A stretch of DNA of 64,000 nucleotides, taken from contig LS997563.1 of assembly GCA_000469685.2 (NCBI GenBank), positions 33,071,968 through 33,135,967 on the forward strand, written 5' to 3'. Source of the stretch: Haemonchus contortus (taxonomy: Eukaryota > Nematoda > Chromadorea > Rhabditida > Trichostrongylidae). The translations under genes were made by a program, and so were the position numbers. Numbering within the stretch: position 1 is the first letter of the stretch; each line of letters opens with the position of its first letter. Under the pieces are notes generated by a model. That model ran no database searches, was not told where the DNA came from, and was given only the letters and a program-made list of their open reading frames with translations. Positions 23,132-32,664 of the stretch are shown piece after piece.

Positions 23132-23878
23132 TTAGGTTGGCGCAAAAGAAATGCAGGTTTTTTGTTTTACTAGTTTCAACACTATTTTTTTAAAGAAAAC
23201 TGAGCCTTTTTCATGGGGTATTATACATTGTTGGAAAGCCTATTCTTTGCGTTTTTTAAATATGTATGTGAAATTTCATTCAAATCGCTTGGTTTTGAAA
23301 AAAATGTGGTGTGAAAAAATGTAACTCTCGGTCAATTCATGCGGAACTCATTTGTCAAGCTTCTTAGTCTTCCCAATTTGCTTCAAATAGCGAACAACTG
23401 TAGTGTGATGGACATTGAGTTCCTTCGCAATGTCTCGTGTCGTTTTGTGCGGATCAGCTTCGACGGACGCCTTCAATTGATCGTTATCAAGTGTTGGTAG
23501 ACGGCTGCCATGTGGATCGTCTTTGAGGCTGGTGTTGTCGGCTCGGAACTTTGGAACCAACGTTGTACTGTGCATTCGATAACACTTCCCTGGCCCCATA
23601 CTTCGTTGATATTTCGAGCGATTTGAGCGGCAGTCTGACCCAATTTGAACTCATAAAAGTAATTTTGACGAAAATTGAGATTAGACATCTGAAAATTAAG
23701 AACACATTTTTTCAAAATTAAGCAATTTGAATGAAATTTCACATATGTATTCAAAAAATGCAAAGAATAAGCTTTCCAACAATGTATAATACCCTATGAA
23801 AAAGGCTTGGTTTTCTTTAAAAAAATAGTGTTGAAACTAGTAAAACAAAAATTCTGCATTTCTTTTGCACCAACTCAA
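23132..23878 (-). mobile_element. Internally deleted mariner with extended inverted ends
   Basis: Starts TTAGGTTGGCGCAAAAGAAA and ends with its inverted partner (TTTGCACCAACTCAA). The inverted similarity extends about 160 bp inward on each side, far longer than a standard mariner terminal repeat. TA flanks the left end; the right flank reads CA, probably a mutated TA. Only the N-terminal part of a transposase lies between the arms. With 747 bp instead of about 1.3 kb, the element is non-autonomous. Confidence 0.85.
23348..23700 (-). pseudogene. Mariner transposase N-terminal helix-turn-helix remnant
   Basis: On the minus strand, QNYFYEFKLGQTAAQIARNI and VWGQGSVIECTVQRWFQ (23690-23560) form the first helix-turn-helix of a mariner transposase. 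After a frame change, LKDDPHGSRLPTLDNDQLKA then VEADPHKTTRDIAKELNVHH and TTVVRYLKQIGKTKKLDK form the second. This is the paired DNA-binding domain that recognises the inverted repeats. The catalytic domain, including HDNARPH and SPDLAPSD boxes, is absent. One frameshift lies between the two helices near 23520. Confidence 0.85.
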
Positions 23879-24365
23879 CATCTGATGTAGGTGCCAGTTA
23901 ATAGTGACCCGCTAGATATAACTAACGAACTCTGAAATTTGAAGACACGCACTGATGACTTATTATCATGTGGCAGACATAAGCGATCAAACATGCTCAA
24001 CGTAGTGGTGCCACAATTAGATGCCAGACCAGACTTTTCCGAGAGCTGTTTATTCCATCACCCATCACGGTGCATGCACACGGTTGCACATTCTTTTCAG
24101 GAGCTATCACTAAGTTATCAAACAGAAAGGTACAACGTTGCGATTCAGAAGCTTACACGTCCAAGTGGGCCCTAGTGTCCTAGTGAGCTGGCGAAATCAC
24201 AGTAAAGTATGTAATGGCCAGTGCTGAATCTCGAATTATGTTTGCATCTACATCACTTTGTACCCCGTTCACTTCAGCAGAAATTTATCTTTCTCTAGCA
24301 TTATGAAAAGTGGAATCGGATTAGTGAACAATTGAACTGGCTCTCTTCATAACGTCTAATTCTTT

Positions 24366-24400
24366 CACCATATATATATATATATATTTATTTATTCATG
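24366..24400 (+). repeat. (TA)n microsatellite followed by TTTA units
   Basis: ATATATATATATATATAT then TTTATTTATT. Confidence 0.9.
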
Positions 24401-24654
24401 GCATAGACCCTACACGAACTGAGGTGAGAAACCTATTGCCGCGCGGTGTCTCTACCGCTTGCATAGTCCGGGATCAAAGCCCCAATCAACACACTTCCAA
24501 GTCGTTTTTTAGTGCTTGCGAGATTCAGATAGCCACTTCTGTACTGGTACCAATAGAGCAGCGATTTCTGTCCGCGCTGTCCAGATTATTCTAAAATCAT
24601 CTAACTTCAGATTGAAGCCGTTTTTTAACTAAGCCAGTGATGAACTGGAAATAT

Positions 24655-24880
24655 GGTTGATGCATAATTATTGCGGATTTTTTCGCGGCTTTTTTTCTCT
24701 CGATAGAATTTGAATATTGAGTTCGGGTTTTTTCTAGAAATGATCTACTTGATTTCCTCTACAAGAATATACTGAACCACCATCCCCATATTCGCAAAAT
24801 TAGGCTTTACTACCTCGAGAAAGATTGGAAGGTGGCACAGTCATTCCGCGATCTCAGTAACTTTCCGGCGATCGTTCATT
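24655..24880 (+). mobile_element. Mariner 5' fragment, inverted relative to the element at 24976
   Basis: GGTTGATGCATAATTATTGC and about 200 following bases closely match the minus-strand 5' part of the element at 24976-25536, including the HY(F)EKDW-type segment (here YYLEKDWKVAQSFRDLSNF). The 3' half is missing. Together the two copies form a foldback pair separated by about 95 bp of unrelated DNA. Confidence 0.8.
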
Positions 24881-24975
24881 AGGTGATCTAGTGAAAGTAC
24901 ACATGATTCCCCGGCGGTCAAACACGATTATTTTGATATTTTCTATTTCCCCTGCACTTTACCTGCCTCTATATA

Positions 24976-25536
24976 TTAGGTTGATCCATAATTATTGCCT
25001 TAAGGAAACTATAGAAATACTAAGCAAAGACATATTTAAATAATTACTCCGGAACTTATTCACCATCTACAACAGGCACTGCTTCCCATTGATTAGTTAG
25101 TCGGATCCCAAAAGTGAAGAAGTTTTGATCCTTACGGGTGACCCACGCCTTGACATCGGCCATCAAGTCATCCAAATCGACGTAACTTCTACTCTCTAGC
25201 CATTTTTTCGATGAACGGTTGACGAGATAATCCATCGAAAAGTTTCTGCTGGTGAATATGGCAGATTGAGGGGCAGATCCCATTTCTTGGTTGGCTCTGG
25301 CTGATTGTTCGATCGCCGAAAAGTTACTGACATCGCGGAATGACTGTGCCGCCTTCCAATCTTTCTCGAAGTAGTGGAGCCTAATTTCGCGAATATGCGG
25401 ATAGTTTTTTGAGTATATTCTTGTAGAGGAAATCAAGTAGATCATTTCTAGAAAAAACTGGAATCCAATATTCAAATTCTATGGAGAGAAAAAAAAAAGC
25501 CGCGAAAAAATCCGCAATAATTATGCATCAACCTAA
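24976..25536 (-). mobile_element. Internally deleted mariner with intact ends and TA duplication
   Basis: Terminal inverted repeats read TTAGGTTGAT then one variable base then CATAATTATTGC from both ends, flanked by TA at 24974-24975 and 25537-25538. Length is 561 bp, so most of the transposase is gone, yet one open frame of 139 residues remains (25475-25056). Related copies lie at 24655, 34375 and 62528. Confidence 0.9.
25056..25475 (-). CDS. Mariner N-terminal/C-terminal fusion ORF (no catalytic core)
   Basis: The 139-residue frame joins two ends of a mariner transposase. Residues about 26-50 (HIREIRLHYFEKDWKAAQSF) are the start of the N-terminal helix-turn-helix. Residues about 85-139 (MDYLVNRSSKKWLESRSYVD, then KAWVTRKDQNFFTFGIRLTN, ending WEAVPVVDGE) are the C-terminal tail that normally follows the last catalytic aspartate. 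The middle, holding both DNARPH and the rest of the active site, has been deleted in frame or nearly so. The ORF cannot cut DNA. Whether it is translated or could bind ends is unknown; the helix-turn-helix is incomplete. Confidence 0.7.
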   Translation of the reverse strand: MNIGFQFFLEMIYLISSTRIYSKNYPHIREIRLHYFEKDWKAAQSFRDVSNFSAIEQSARANQEMGSAPQSAIFTSRNFSMDYLVNRSSKKWLESRSYVDLDDLMADVKAWVTRKDQNFFTFGIRLTNQWEAVPVVDGE

Positions 25537-25954
25537 TATATCTGAATTTACGCACTTCGGCAGGAGTGTGAACTTATGGCCACAAATAGCGAGTCTGACA
25601 GCATTCGAATTCTTGCTTGATGTCGCGTCACAAGAAAAAAAATTCTCGCATTTTCTCGAAGTGAGACATTCCAGATGGCATTCTTGAAGGGAACTAGGCG
25701 ATTTCACGCAGCTCCAGATTATTAAGAACGCAGATAGTAAATTTTTAAGTTCCCTTCAATGTCGTAGCCGTGCTCTCGAATTTGATTCTATTCCTAGTAT
25801 TTTTTCAGCTGATTTTTTGGCCACGGTTCACAACGCAAACGATAAGCGGGTGCTAAAAACAGGTCGATCTAGTAATGATGTAAGCTACGGCCGGGTTGCG
25901 AACCAACACCTACATTCAGGAAGTTACTGATACATCATCATCTCACGAACTTCA

Positions 25955-26035
25955 TTGCAGAGCTCCCGGTAGTGTAATGAATAAAAGTCTGGTGCCTAAA
26001 CAATCGGTGCAGGTTTGAGTCTCTCCCGTGGCTGA
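25955..26035 (+). other. tRNA-like segment (weak)
   Basis: GTAGTGTAATGAATAAAAG resembles a degraded pol III A box and GCAGGTTTGAGTCTC a degraded B box, about 45 bp apart. It may be another SINE head. No cloverleaf can be drawn convincingly. Confidence 0.25.
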
Positions 26036-26540
26036 ACAGCTCTCTCAGAAGTCAACTTTCCTCTGAAGAAAAGCCAGTTTTTTATAAAAGCAAGAAGGGT
26101 GCATCGTTCTTCTCTACATAGGTGGTCACTAGTCGACAGAGTGATATGCAGATGGTAGTGTAAGGTCATGGCGAACCTCTGGTCTTTGGAATATGCCACG
26201 CGCTCAAACCACGTTATCTCAGTCTACCTTTGTTTCAGTGTCGTGTAAGGGTCGTGGAATTTTCTAATTGAATGGGCAAGGTAGGAAGAATAGTAAATCT
26301 CTAGGAATCAATACCAATCTATAAAATGAAGGTCGGCTAAGTTAGAGGTATTTAGAGACAGCACTAATCAATTAGTAAACTTTTCTTTCACTTCAGTATC
26401 CCGCAAACCAGGCGCTCATCGAAACAGCTTGAGCGGCATCAAAAGGCATCAATTTACCTTCGATGAGCCCAGAAGATTGAAGAGTGTGACTTGATGTGAT
26501 AAAAATTTTTACACAGATACGAAGAAAAAACTCCTTAAGA

Positions 26541-26740
26541 CTTCACTGTTCCTATTGAACAAGCAAACAGGCTCTCACAGAGAATAACACTAAATACGTC
26601 GATCAAAAGCATGTGGTCACAGAGTACGGAAACGAGAAAGAGAGCACGGAATATGGACTGTCCTGTATGGTATTGGGAGAGTGTAATCACAAAGATTAAT
26701 AGCACAGGGCCAGCTGATGTCACGATTTTGTGAGCAGTTG
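26541..26740 (+). other. Open coding-like block upstream of the Penelope-like element
   Basis: A plus-strand frame of about 62 codons without a start reads VPIEQANRLSQRITLN, then KSMWSQSTETRKRARNM and PVWYWESVITKINS, ending TGA at about 26739. It may be part of the N-terminal region of the Penelope-like ORF that follows, or an exon of a host gene. I do not recognise it. Confidence 0.25.
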
Positions 26741-26977
26741 ATTGCACGTGGTAGCGCCCTTATCACGATCAGAGAGGGGCAAGCTGAGAAATAGACAAAC
26801 CGGCGGCATAAAAGGGCGGTCAACGGAACGAATAATGGTAGTGACTTAGGCTAAGTCAACCCTGTAAATAAGGTCTTCTAAATTCCAATGATACTTCTGA
26901 GATACGCAATTATAGCCCATTTTTTGTAAGACTTATACTATTCAGAAATTCGAGAACTACACAAAGTCTGGTGTTGC

Positions 26978-27901
26978 GTGGCGAAGTTTGCTGGACTGCC
27001 AAGCTCCACAATCAATCGCCTAAAGAGTGATCTGCCGCTGTGCCCTGTTTTGTACACTCTTATCAAGACGCATAAGATCACCTTTGCAGACCTGAGCTCG
27101 AACGACCCTTCAGTGTTCGAAGTCAGACCAATTATCAGCAATGTCATGGGACCCACTGATAAAATTTCTTGGTTTCTCAATGTAATTCTGCAACAAATCC
27201 TCCAGTACGTACCCGCCCACCTTACCAACACGAATATGCTACTCAAAAAACTGCTAAATGCAGATCTTCGAGTAGACTTGGCAGTGGAATCATTCGATGT
27301 TACGTCTCTCTACACGAATGTGTCGAATGAGGCCGCCCTTGAGGCCACATACGAATTGCTAAATGATCACGAATGCACTCTTAGATTGTACGGTTTCTCG
27401 GTCTCCCAGATAATGACTGTCTTGAAGGAGTGCCTAAACTGCTCGTTTTTCAGGTGGTCGGGCGTTTACTATAAACAGATTAGGGGTTTGGCTATGGGCC
27501 AACGGCTAGCACCAGTATTGGCAATAGCCTACATGTCAAAAGTTGAGGAACCTATCCTAGACCGCAGGCCAGTTCTCTACACTCGCTATATTGATGATTT
27601 CCTGATCATATGTTCCACTCAAGAAGAGATGGACATATGTTTTGACATTTTCAATAAACAGGCAGGTCAGATCAAATTTACACGAGAAAGACCAAGAGAG
27701 AACTGGCTACCATTCCTCAATATCCAAGTCCAACTATCGAGGGGGACAGTACGAACCAAGTGGTACCGCAAACCTAGCTGTAAGAATATCCTTATTCACT
27801 GCCACTCGGCCCACCCCATAAGAACAAAACAGTCTGTCATCAGAAATATGTTCAGAGTTGCCAGCAAGGTTTCTTCTGATACTGATCTTATGACAGAGTA
27901 G
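26978..27901 (+). pseudogene. Penelope-like reverse transcriptase
   Basis: The 307-residue frame holds the palm and thumb of a Penelope RT, which copies element RNA at a nicked target. Visible boxes in order are RPIISNVMGPTDK (residues 50-62), SFDVTSLYTNV (105-115), RWSGVYYKQIRG (159-170), GLAMGQRLAP (170-179), the catalytic YIDD (204-207), then REN-WLPFLN and RTKWYRKPSCKN near the end. The aspartates of SFDV and YIDD are retained. The frame stops at TAG (27899-27901), then continues in the same frame for 65 codons, so this stop is a point mutation inside a longer ORF. The normal N-terminal extension is not seen. A telomere-attached or host-gene identity is not suggested. Confidence 0.9.
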
Positions 27902-28026
27902 TTGGGCTTAGCTCGAAAAGTCGCGCGGTCTAATGGGTATCTTGGCTTCCACCAGAATTCACAACGTGGGGGACACTTCACACATCGCAGACTTCGCCCA
28001 CAAGCATCTGTCAATAAGGAAGTACT

Positions 28027-28400
28027 TTGTCTGCCATTCATCTCCGAAGAGATGAGCAGAGCACCAGGTGTGATCTACAAGAAGAAGTCAGGGTTGTGAA
28101 AATACCCCCAGGGAACCTAAGCCGCAAGTTGATCCGAAATCGTCTTTACGACAGCTTGTGTGACACCCCAGACTGCATTGTGTGTCCTTTCAATCGAAGG
28201 GGTGACTGCATGAAAGTTGGGGTCATTTACCAAATTCGATGCCAGGCCTGCGATGCTGAGTATATAGGTGAAACAGGGCGTCTCTTCGTACGCGAATCAG
28301 GGATCATCTGGAGGGCCTACGAAGATCTCGCATACAAACACCTTTGGGAATGCATCGAATTGAGTGCCATGATGGTAGCGAGTTCGAAATTTCAGTAGCC
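28027..28400 (+). pseudogene. Penelope-like GIY-YIG endonuclease
   Basis: This frame, shifted relative to the RT, contains IPPGNLSRKLIRNRLYDSLC, then a Cys cluster (C45, C50, C53, C61 of the frame) and the endonuclease signature GVIYQIRC (65-72) followed by EYIGETGR (78-85). These are the paired GIY and YIG motifs with the catalytic arginine. Penelope elements use this nuclease to nick target DNA. The frame is joined to the RT frame by a frameshift near 28065 and is lost again after RLFVRE, near 28300. Confidence 0.85.
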
Positions 28401-28547
28401 ATCTTGGCTATAGAAGCGGACACCACTGCGCGGAAAACACTCGAGGCGTTTTGGATTGCAGCTAGGAATCCACAAATTAATAGAAAGGAAGAGTGTGTGG
28501 CCATTACCCGTGAACTCGCGCCCTTCCTCGACCTCTGCAAAGTTTAA
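28344..28547 (+). pseudogene. Penelope-like ORF C-terminal segment
   Basis: In a third frame, HDGSEFEISVAILAIEADTT then ARKTLEAFWIAARNPQINRK and EECVAITRELAPFLDLCKV resume the ORF and end at TAA. The ARKTLEAFWI-x-NP-x-NRKEEC pattern is the conserved close of Penelope GIY-YIG proteins of the kind found in hookworms. The frame change from the endonuclease block lies at about 28300-28345. Confidence 0.8.
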
Positions 28548-28760
28548 GTTACGGTGAGGTCAGGGAGGAGATGGGTTGCTTATTGTACGTAGAAGTTCCG
28601 TTCTTGTCCGGTCGTCCTAGTGGTTGGCCTCTGAGTTCAAGGTAAGCCATGTGACACTCTTGTATTGATCGAGTCCAGGGGGGTCTACTAGTCTAGAGGA
28701 CTGTTTTAAGTATTGTCTTGGCCTATGTGAGGACCAATCTTAAATTGTTTTTCGGCTTTC

Positions 28761-28797
28761 AGGCTCTGAAGAAGGCGAAGAGGCCGAAACGTAAGCT
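28761..28797 (+). ncRNA. Hammerhead-ribozyme-like motif, copy 1
   Basis: Box CTGAAGA (CTGANGA) at 28766, a short GGC/GCC hairpin, then GAAAC at 28786 and GTA before AGC. GCT just before CTGA can pair with AGC just after GTA as a stem I. One extra A precedes the GC hairpin, a departure from the ideal core. It sits in the 3' region of the Penelope-like element; such elements are known to carry hammerhead motifs. Activity is inference. The segment could also be read as coding after the TTTCAG at about 28757. Confidence 0.5.
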
Positions 28798-28887
28798 GTA
28801 TAAATTTGTGAATCTCGGAAGGGCTCAAAACATCTCAAGTGACGAAAACTACATTATTTTCTCCAAGTAATTTACCATTAGCGGAGA

Positions 28888-29195
28888 TGATGTAGTGGCA
28901 ATTGGCGTACTTCACTCACGCATGATCACGGCATCGAATTCCGGATCGATACCCGCCTAGGCCAAGCCAACTGAGCCCTCCATCCCTCTGGGGTCGACTA
29001 ATTGTTACCAGTCTCGTCTGGGAGGATAAAAACCCTGTCTCTTACATCGGCTGGCCAGCGCAAGTCGTTGTATGAGCCACATACGTGTTCAATCCATACG
29101 GTTCATACGGTTCTGAATGGAAGTCGAATGCGTAGGAGCATCCATCAGACGGGATTGATTGAAGCCCCAAGACTTTATCCTTTGTCCTTTTAGCC
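28888..29195 (+). mobile_element. tRNA-headed SINE copy 3
   Basis: Head: GATGTAGTGGCAATTGGCG (A-box-like) and GCATCGAATTCCGG (B-box-like). Body: CCCGCCTAGGCCAAGCC, then CTGGGGTCGACTAATTGTTA, then GTCTGGGAGGATAAAA and ACATCGGCTGGCC. Tail: GGGATTGATTGAAGCCCCAA then GACTTTATCCTTTGTCC. This is the best-preserved copy together with 42882-43150. It lies directly after the Penelope-like element. Confidence 0.75.
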
Positions 29196-29862
29196 TTTGT
29201 GTTGGTGCGCAATTGTTGATTCGGCTATTCGCAAGGACCCGACTGAACGAACCATGTGCTTCAAGAATTGCTGTGTTAGAGAATGTTCTTTCTCAACATT
29301 CCCTTTCTACGGTTCTGTTATCCTTTACTAGTTCCCTTTCAGTTTGACTGCCCTTTTTGGTCAGTACAGTGGTATTTGCAAGATGAAAGGTGGCAAACAA
29401 TACCCGAATTCCGAACGATCCCGAGTAGAATTAAATTCCAGTTTCAAGGCTACTTCACCTTTCTTCCTAACATGGCCATTTAACTTTGATCAGTTGAGGG
29501 TTTGGTGAGCATAGAACAATGAACGCTCCATCTCTGCTGGCATTTAAGCAAGAAGCGAAAAGATATGTTTGAAAAATAGAATTTCTGTCACTAAATGTTA
29601 TTACTGACGTCTATGGCGAACAGTTTCGGACTATGAAAGTAAAAGCGAGTCTAAGGTGGGACTCGTACATCAAGTTGTTTTTGTGTCGTTTGCTGCAATA
29701 CTCAGACAAGGATCACGGATCGTGGATCACGTGAGCTTAGATTTCTTTTATCAAAAAAGGAGTAATGAAAATTGTATCGATGTTCATTTTCACAACTGAT
29801 GTAGAGCATTCCTCTTGCGTTTCGTGAAGGACGACGGAGGACGTAAAGAATAATTGGGTCGT

Positions 29863-29983
29863 TAACCAATGCATCTCAGGAGTTTTTCTTAAACCTAATC
29901 CATATGCTCGAGGAGCAGGAAACCAATGCATCTCAGGGATTTCTCTTAAACCTAATCCATATGCTCGAGGAGTAGGGAATGGT
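29863..29983 (+). repeat. Tandem duplication of about 57-60 bp
   Basis: AACCAATGCATCTCAGG and the following segment through TATGCTCGAGGAG occur twice in succession with few differences. Confidence 0.85.
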
Positions 29984-30097
29984 CCAGTGATGGGAATGCG
30001 AGGACATCAGTATGTCTGAATAGCGGCACTGGGACTTGATTTAGCTCTAATGATCATGTCTTTTTGGAACTAAAGGATTTAGTCCCTTATTATCGAC

Positions 30098-31382
30098 CAG
30101 TCGGGCCGCCCGGCTAACGCCGGGCTTCCCTCCTTCTTATGGGTTCGCCCGGCTACGCCGGGCGCCCCTTCTTTCTGTGAGAAATTTGCAATGCGTAAAT
30201 AACACTTCGGATTCTCCTTTTGCTTTGAAAGCTTTACACCCTTTGATTGGGAGCGATTTTTTCTATAAGCCAACCTCGTTGTGTCCGAAAGAACATCGTT
30301 TAATATCACAAAGGCGATTATTCAGAGAAAAAGTATTCCGAGGCTTCATCGCGGCTGAGGCTACTATGTTAGCTACCATCAATGGTCCTCAATGGCATCA
30401 TCGAGGGCTCCCCTCCTTCTTAGGGTAAAGGGACTTTGCTCGAAAAATATCGAATTAATGAAATTCTCTTTTTTAAGATGTTATCTCGCTTTTTTGCTGA
30501 GTGAGAGTATAGACTAGCAAATGCCTTCAAAGATGTACCTCCTTTTCTCTACGGATACATCATTAAATGTGATTCCAACATTCTAACCGGTCGGATAAAT
30601 TTTGCCGAGAACGATACAAAGCAGAGAGAAACCGGGATCTTTCTCTTAATCGCAAACCTTGCCGGGTAGCGGTCGTAATCCAATAGCAAGAAGTGAACCA
30701 AATTCATCTCTTTATAATCACACAACTTAACCGTCTCGTCGAATGAAGCATATCAAAAAGTCAGTTGTGAATTTCCAATCTTTTATTTCGCAAAATCCTG
30801 TTCCTTGGGGGCGTAGTCCGGCCCTACTACTCACCATAAGTGTTCCCATACTGCCTCCTACCAAGTTTGAACGCCCTAGAGGCAAAATGAAAGTTTTGGC
30901 GCAAACTTCGCTTCCTATAAGCGGGGTCCGATCCTCCCACCTACGATAAATGTTCCCGTCCTGCCGTCTGTACTCCTGCCAAGTTTGAATGCCCTAGAGA
31001 AAAATTGACCATTGCGACGCGAAGCCCCACCCCCTGTGCACGGATTCCGGTCCTGCCACTCACCATAAGTGTTCCCGTCCTGTCGGCTGTGCTCCTACCA
31101 ATTTTGAAAGTTCTAGGTCCACGGGACAGGAGTTATGAATTTGCGACCTAAAATTTCTATTGTGCACGCCTCGCCCCTTATGAACGGAGTCCGGTCCTGC
31201 CACTTACCATTGGTGTTCCCATCCTGTCCCCCTTACTTCTACCAAATATGAACGCTCTAGGTCCAGGGAGACAGGAGTTATGAATTTCCGGTCAAACACA
31301 CACACCGACACACACAAACACACACACACACAAACACACCGACACACCAACAGACACACTTAGCGAATTATATAAAGTAGGA
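30098..31382 (+). repeat. Hairpin-plus-tandem-array repeat family, copy 1
   Basis: Begins CAGTCGGGCCGCCCGGCTAA. Two strong hairpins follow: GCCCGGC-TAAC-GCCGGGC and CGCCCGGC-TAC-GCCGGGCG. About 600 bp further on come four diverged units of about 110-140 bp. Each contains GGAGTCCGGTCCTGCCAC or similar, a CACCATAAGTGTTCCC segment and TACCAA-TTTGAACGC. The copy ends in a CA-rich tract (31301-31365) and AGACACACTTAGCGAATTAT. No ORF of transposase type is seen. The same start and order recur at 63014. Confidence 0.8.
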
Positions 31383-32660
31383 TAGGGGGCTAGAGTCTCT
31401 TTCCGATCTCCTCGCATAGTGCACGCAGCATCCCTCTTCCATTTCTTTCCAACCATTCATGAGCATTGCTTCCAAGCACTCCAATCCACGGTTGCAAACC
31501 CGACAGGCTTTCTCCTAATGAGGAATCATACGAGGATTCAAAGTGATTGAGATCTGAATAGCAGGGAGGCCACTGTGTGCTAGTGAAGTCGCACGGCTGG
31601 AGTCGTTATCACTCTTAGACAGACTTTGTCCTACGGATGATAGCTGCTCTTGGTAGAAGGACTACGGGCTTTCCACAAAGCGGGATCGGATCAATGCTTA
31701 GCACCTGCATTAATATGCTTAGCGTAAAGTGGGCGTCAAAGTAGAAACTTTTGAGTTTGAAAGAATGAACTAATTTTATCCCACTATTTTGCATAAGTAG
31801 GTTTTCTTGCAATAGGCACATACATGACGAAGTTTTTTTTTTTGCAATAAGCACGGGAACGAGCACAGCACGAGCCTACTCATGAACGAAATAGTAGCGA
31901 TTAAAAAAATCAGTACGTTGTTCCTTCCTAAAAAGTTTCCAATTTGACGCCCTGCATTTTGACATCACTATCACTGTGCTTGGTGCACTCTGTTCTGAAG
32001 AAGCTCTACTTTCAAGTTGTAGTTTTCAGTTTGGAACTACGCAGATTTCCTGAGTTACACATAGTTTCTGTTTCTCACCAGTGATACTCCTCAATTTTCC
32101 CGTCCTCAATCAGCAGAGAAAACTGAAGAGAAGGTCAGATTACCACGCCCCATGAGCAACTGACTGAGCCTCTCTTACTAATACTTCTTTCTAACATCAT
32201 GGCTCATGCAACTGAAAGTACTGTAACTCCTACTGTGTGTGTGAGTCTATTGTGAGATTAACGAGAATAGCCAAAAAAGTGTGTGCTTCCACATACTAGG
32301 GCGCAATCCTTGTAATAATGCATTAATGCAAGCGACAATCGCCTTTGTACATTCATAGACTACGGTACCACTACATTAACAACTCTAGATAATTCCTAAA
32401 CTCACTATTTCAATTCACTCTCACATCTGCTTACGAGAGACAATCTTTTTGCGTCCAGGCATTGTGATATTCGGATTTAACGTTCTGCTGCCGCGACCAC
32501 GAAAATGTCACAGGCGGGTAAAGAGCCGCCTGAGCGAGCAAACGCCACTCTACCGTAAACGAGGCTCCCTATTGGTGAGATCTTATGTGCTCTGCAACTG
32601 AAATACATTAATATCAGTGCTCCTTTGACTATTGACCTCCAAACTATCCGAAACATGATA
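31383..32660. other. Gene-free stretch
   Basis: Only short overlapping frames; no motif recognised. Confidence 0.45.
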
Positions 32661-32664
32661 CATA

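Larger units (their letters stand above)
26950..28860 (+). mobile_element. Penelope-like retroelement 1 (RT + GIY-YIG), 5'-truncated
   Basis: Carries a Penelope-type reverse transcriptase (26978-27901), the linker with a Cys cluster, a GIY-YIG endonuclease (28027-28400) and a C-terminal segment (28344-28547). A 3' non-coding region ends in a hammerhead-like motif at 28761-28797. The 5' boundary is uncertain because the N-terminal domain upstream of the TLIKTHK segment is not recognisable. The coding region is broken by one in-frame TAG and at least two frameshifts, so it is relatively young but dead. A second, more decayed copy lies at 44560-45830. Confidence 0.85.
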
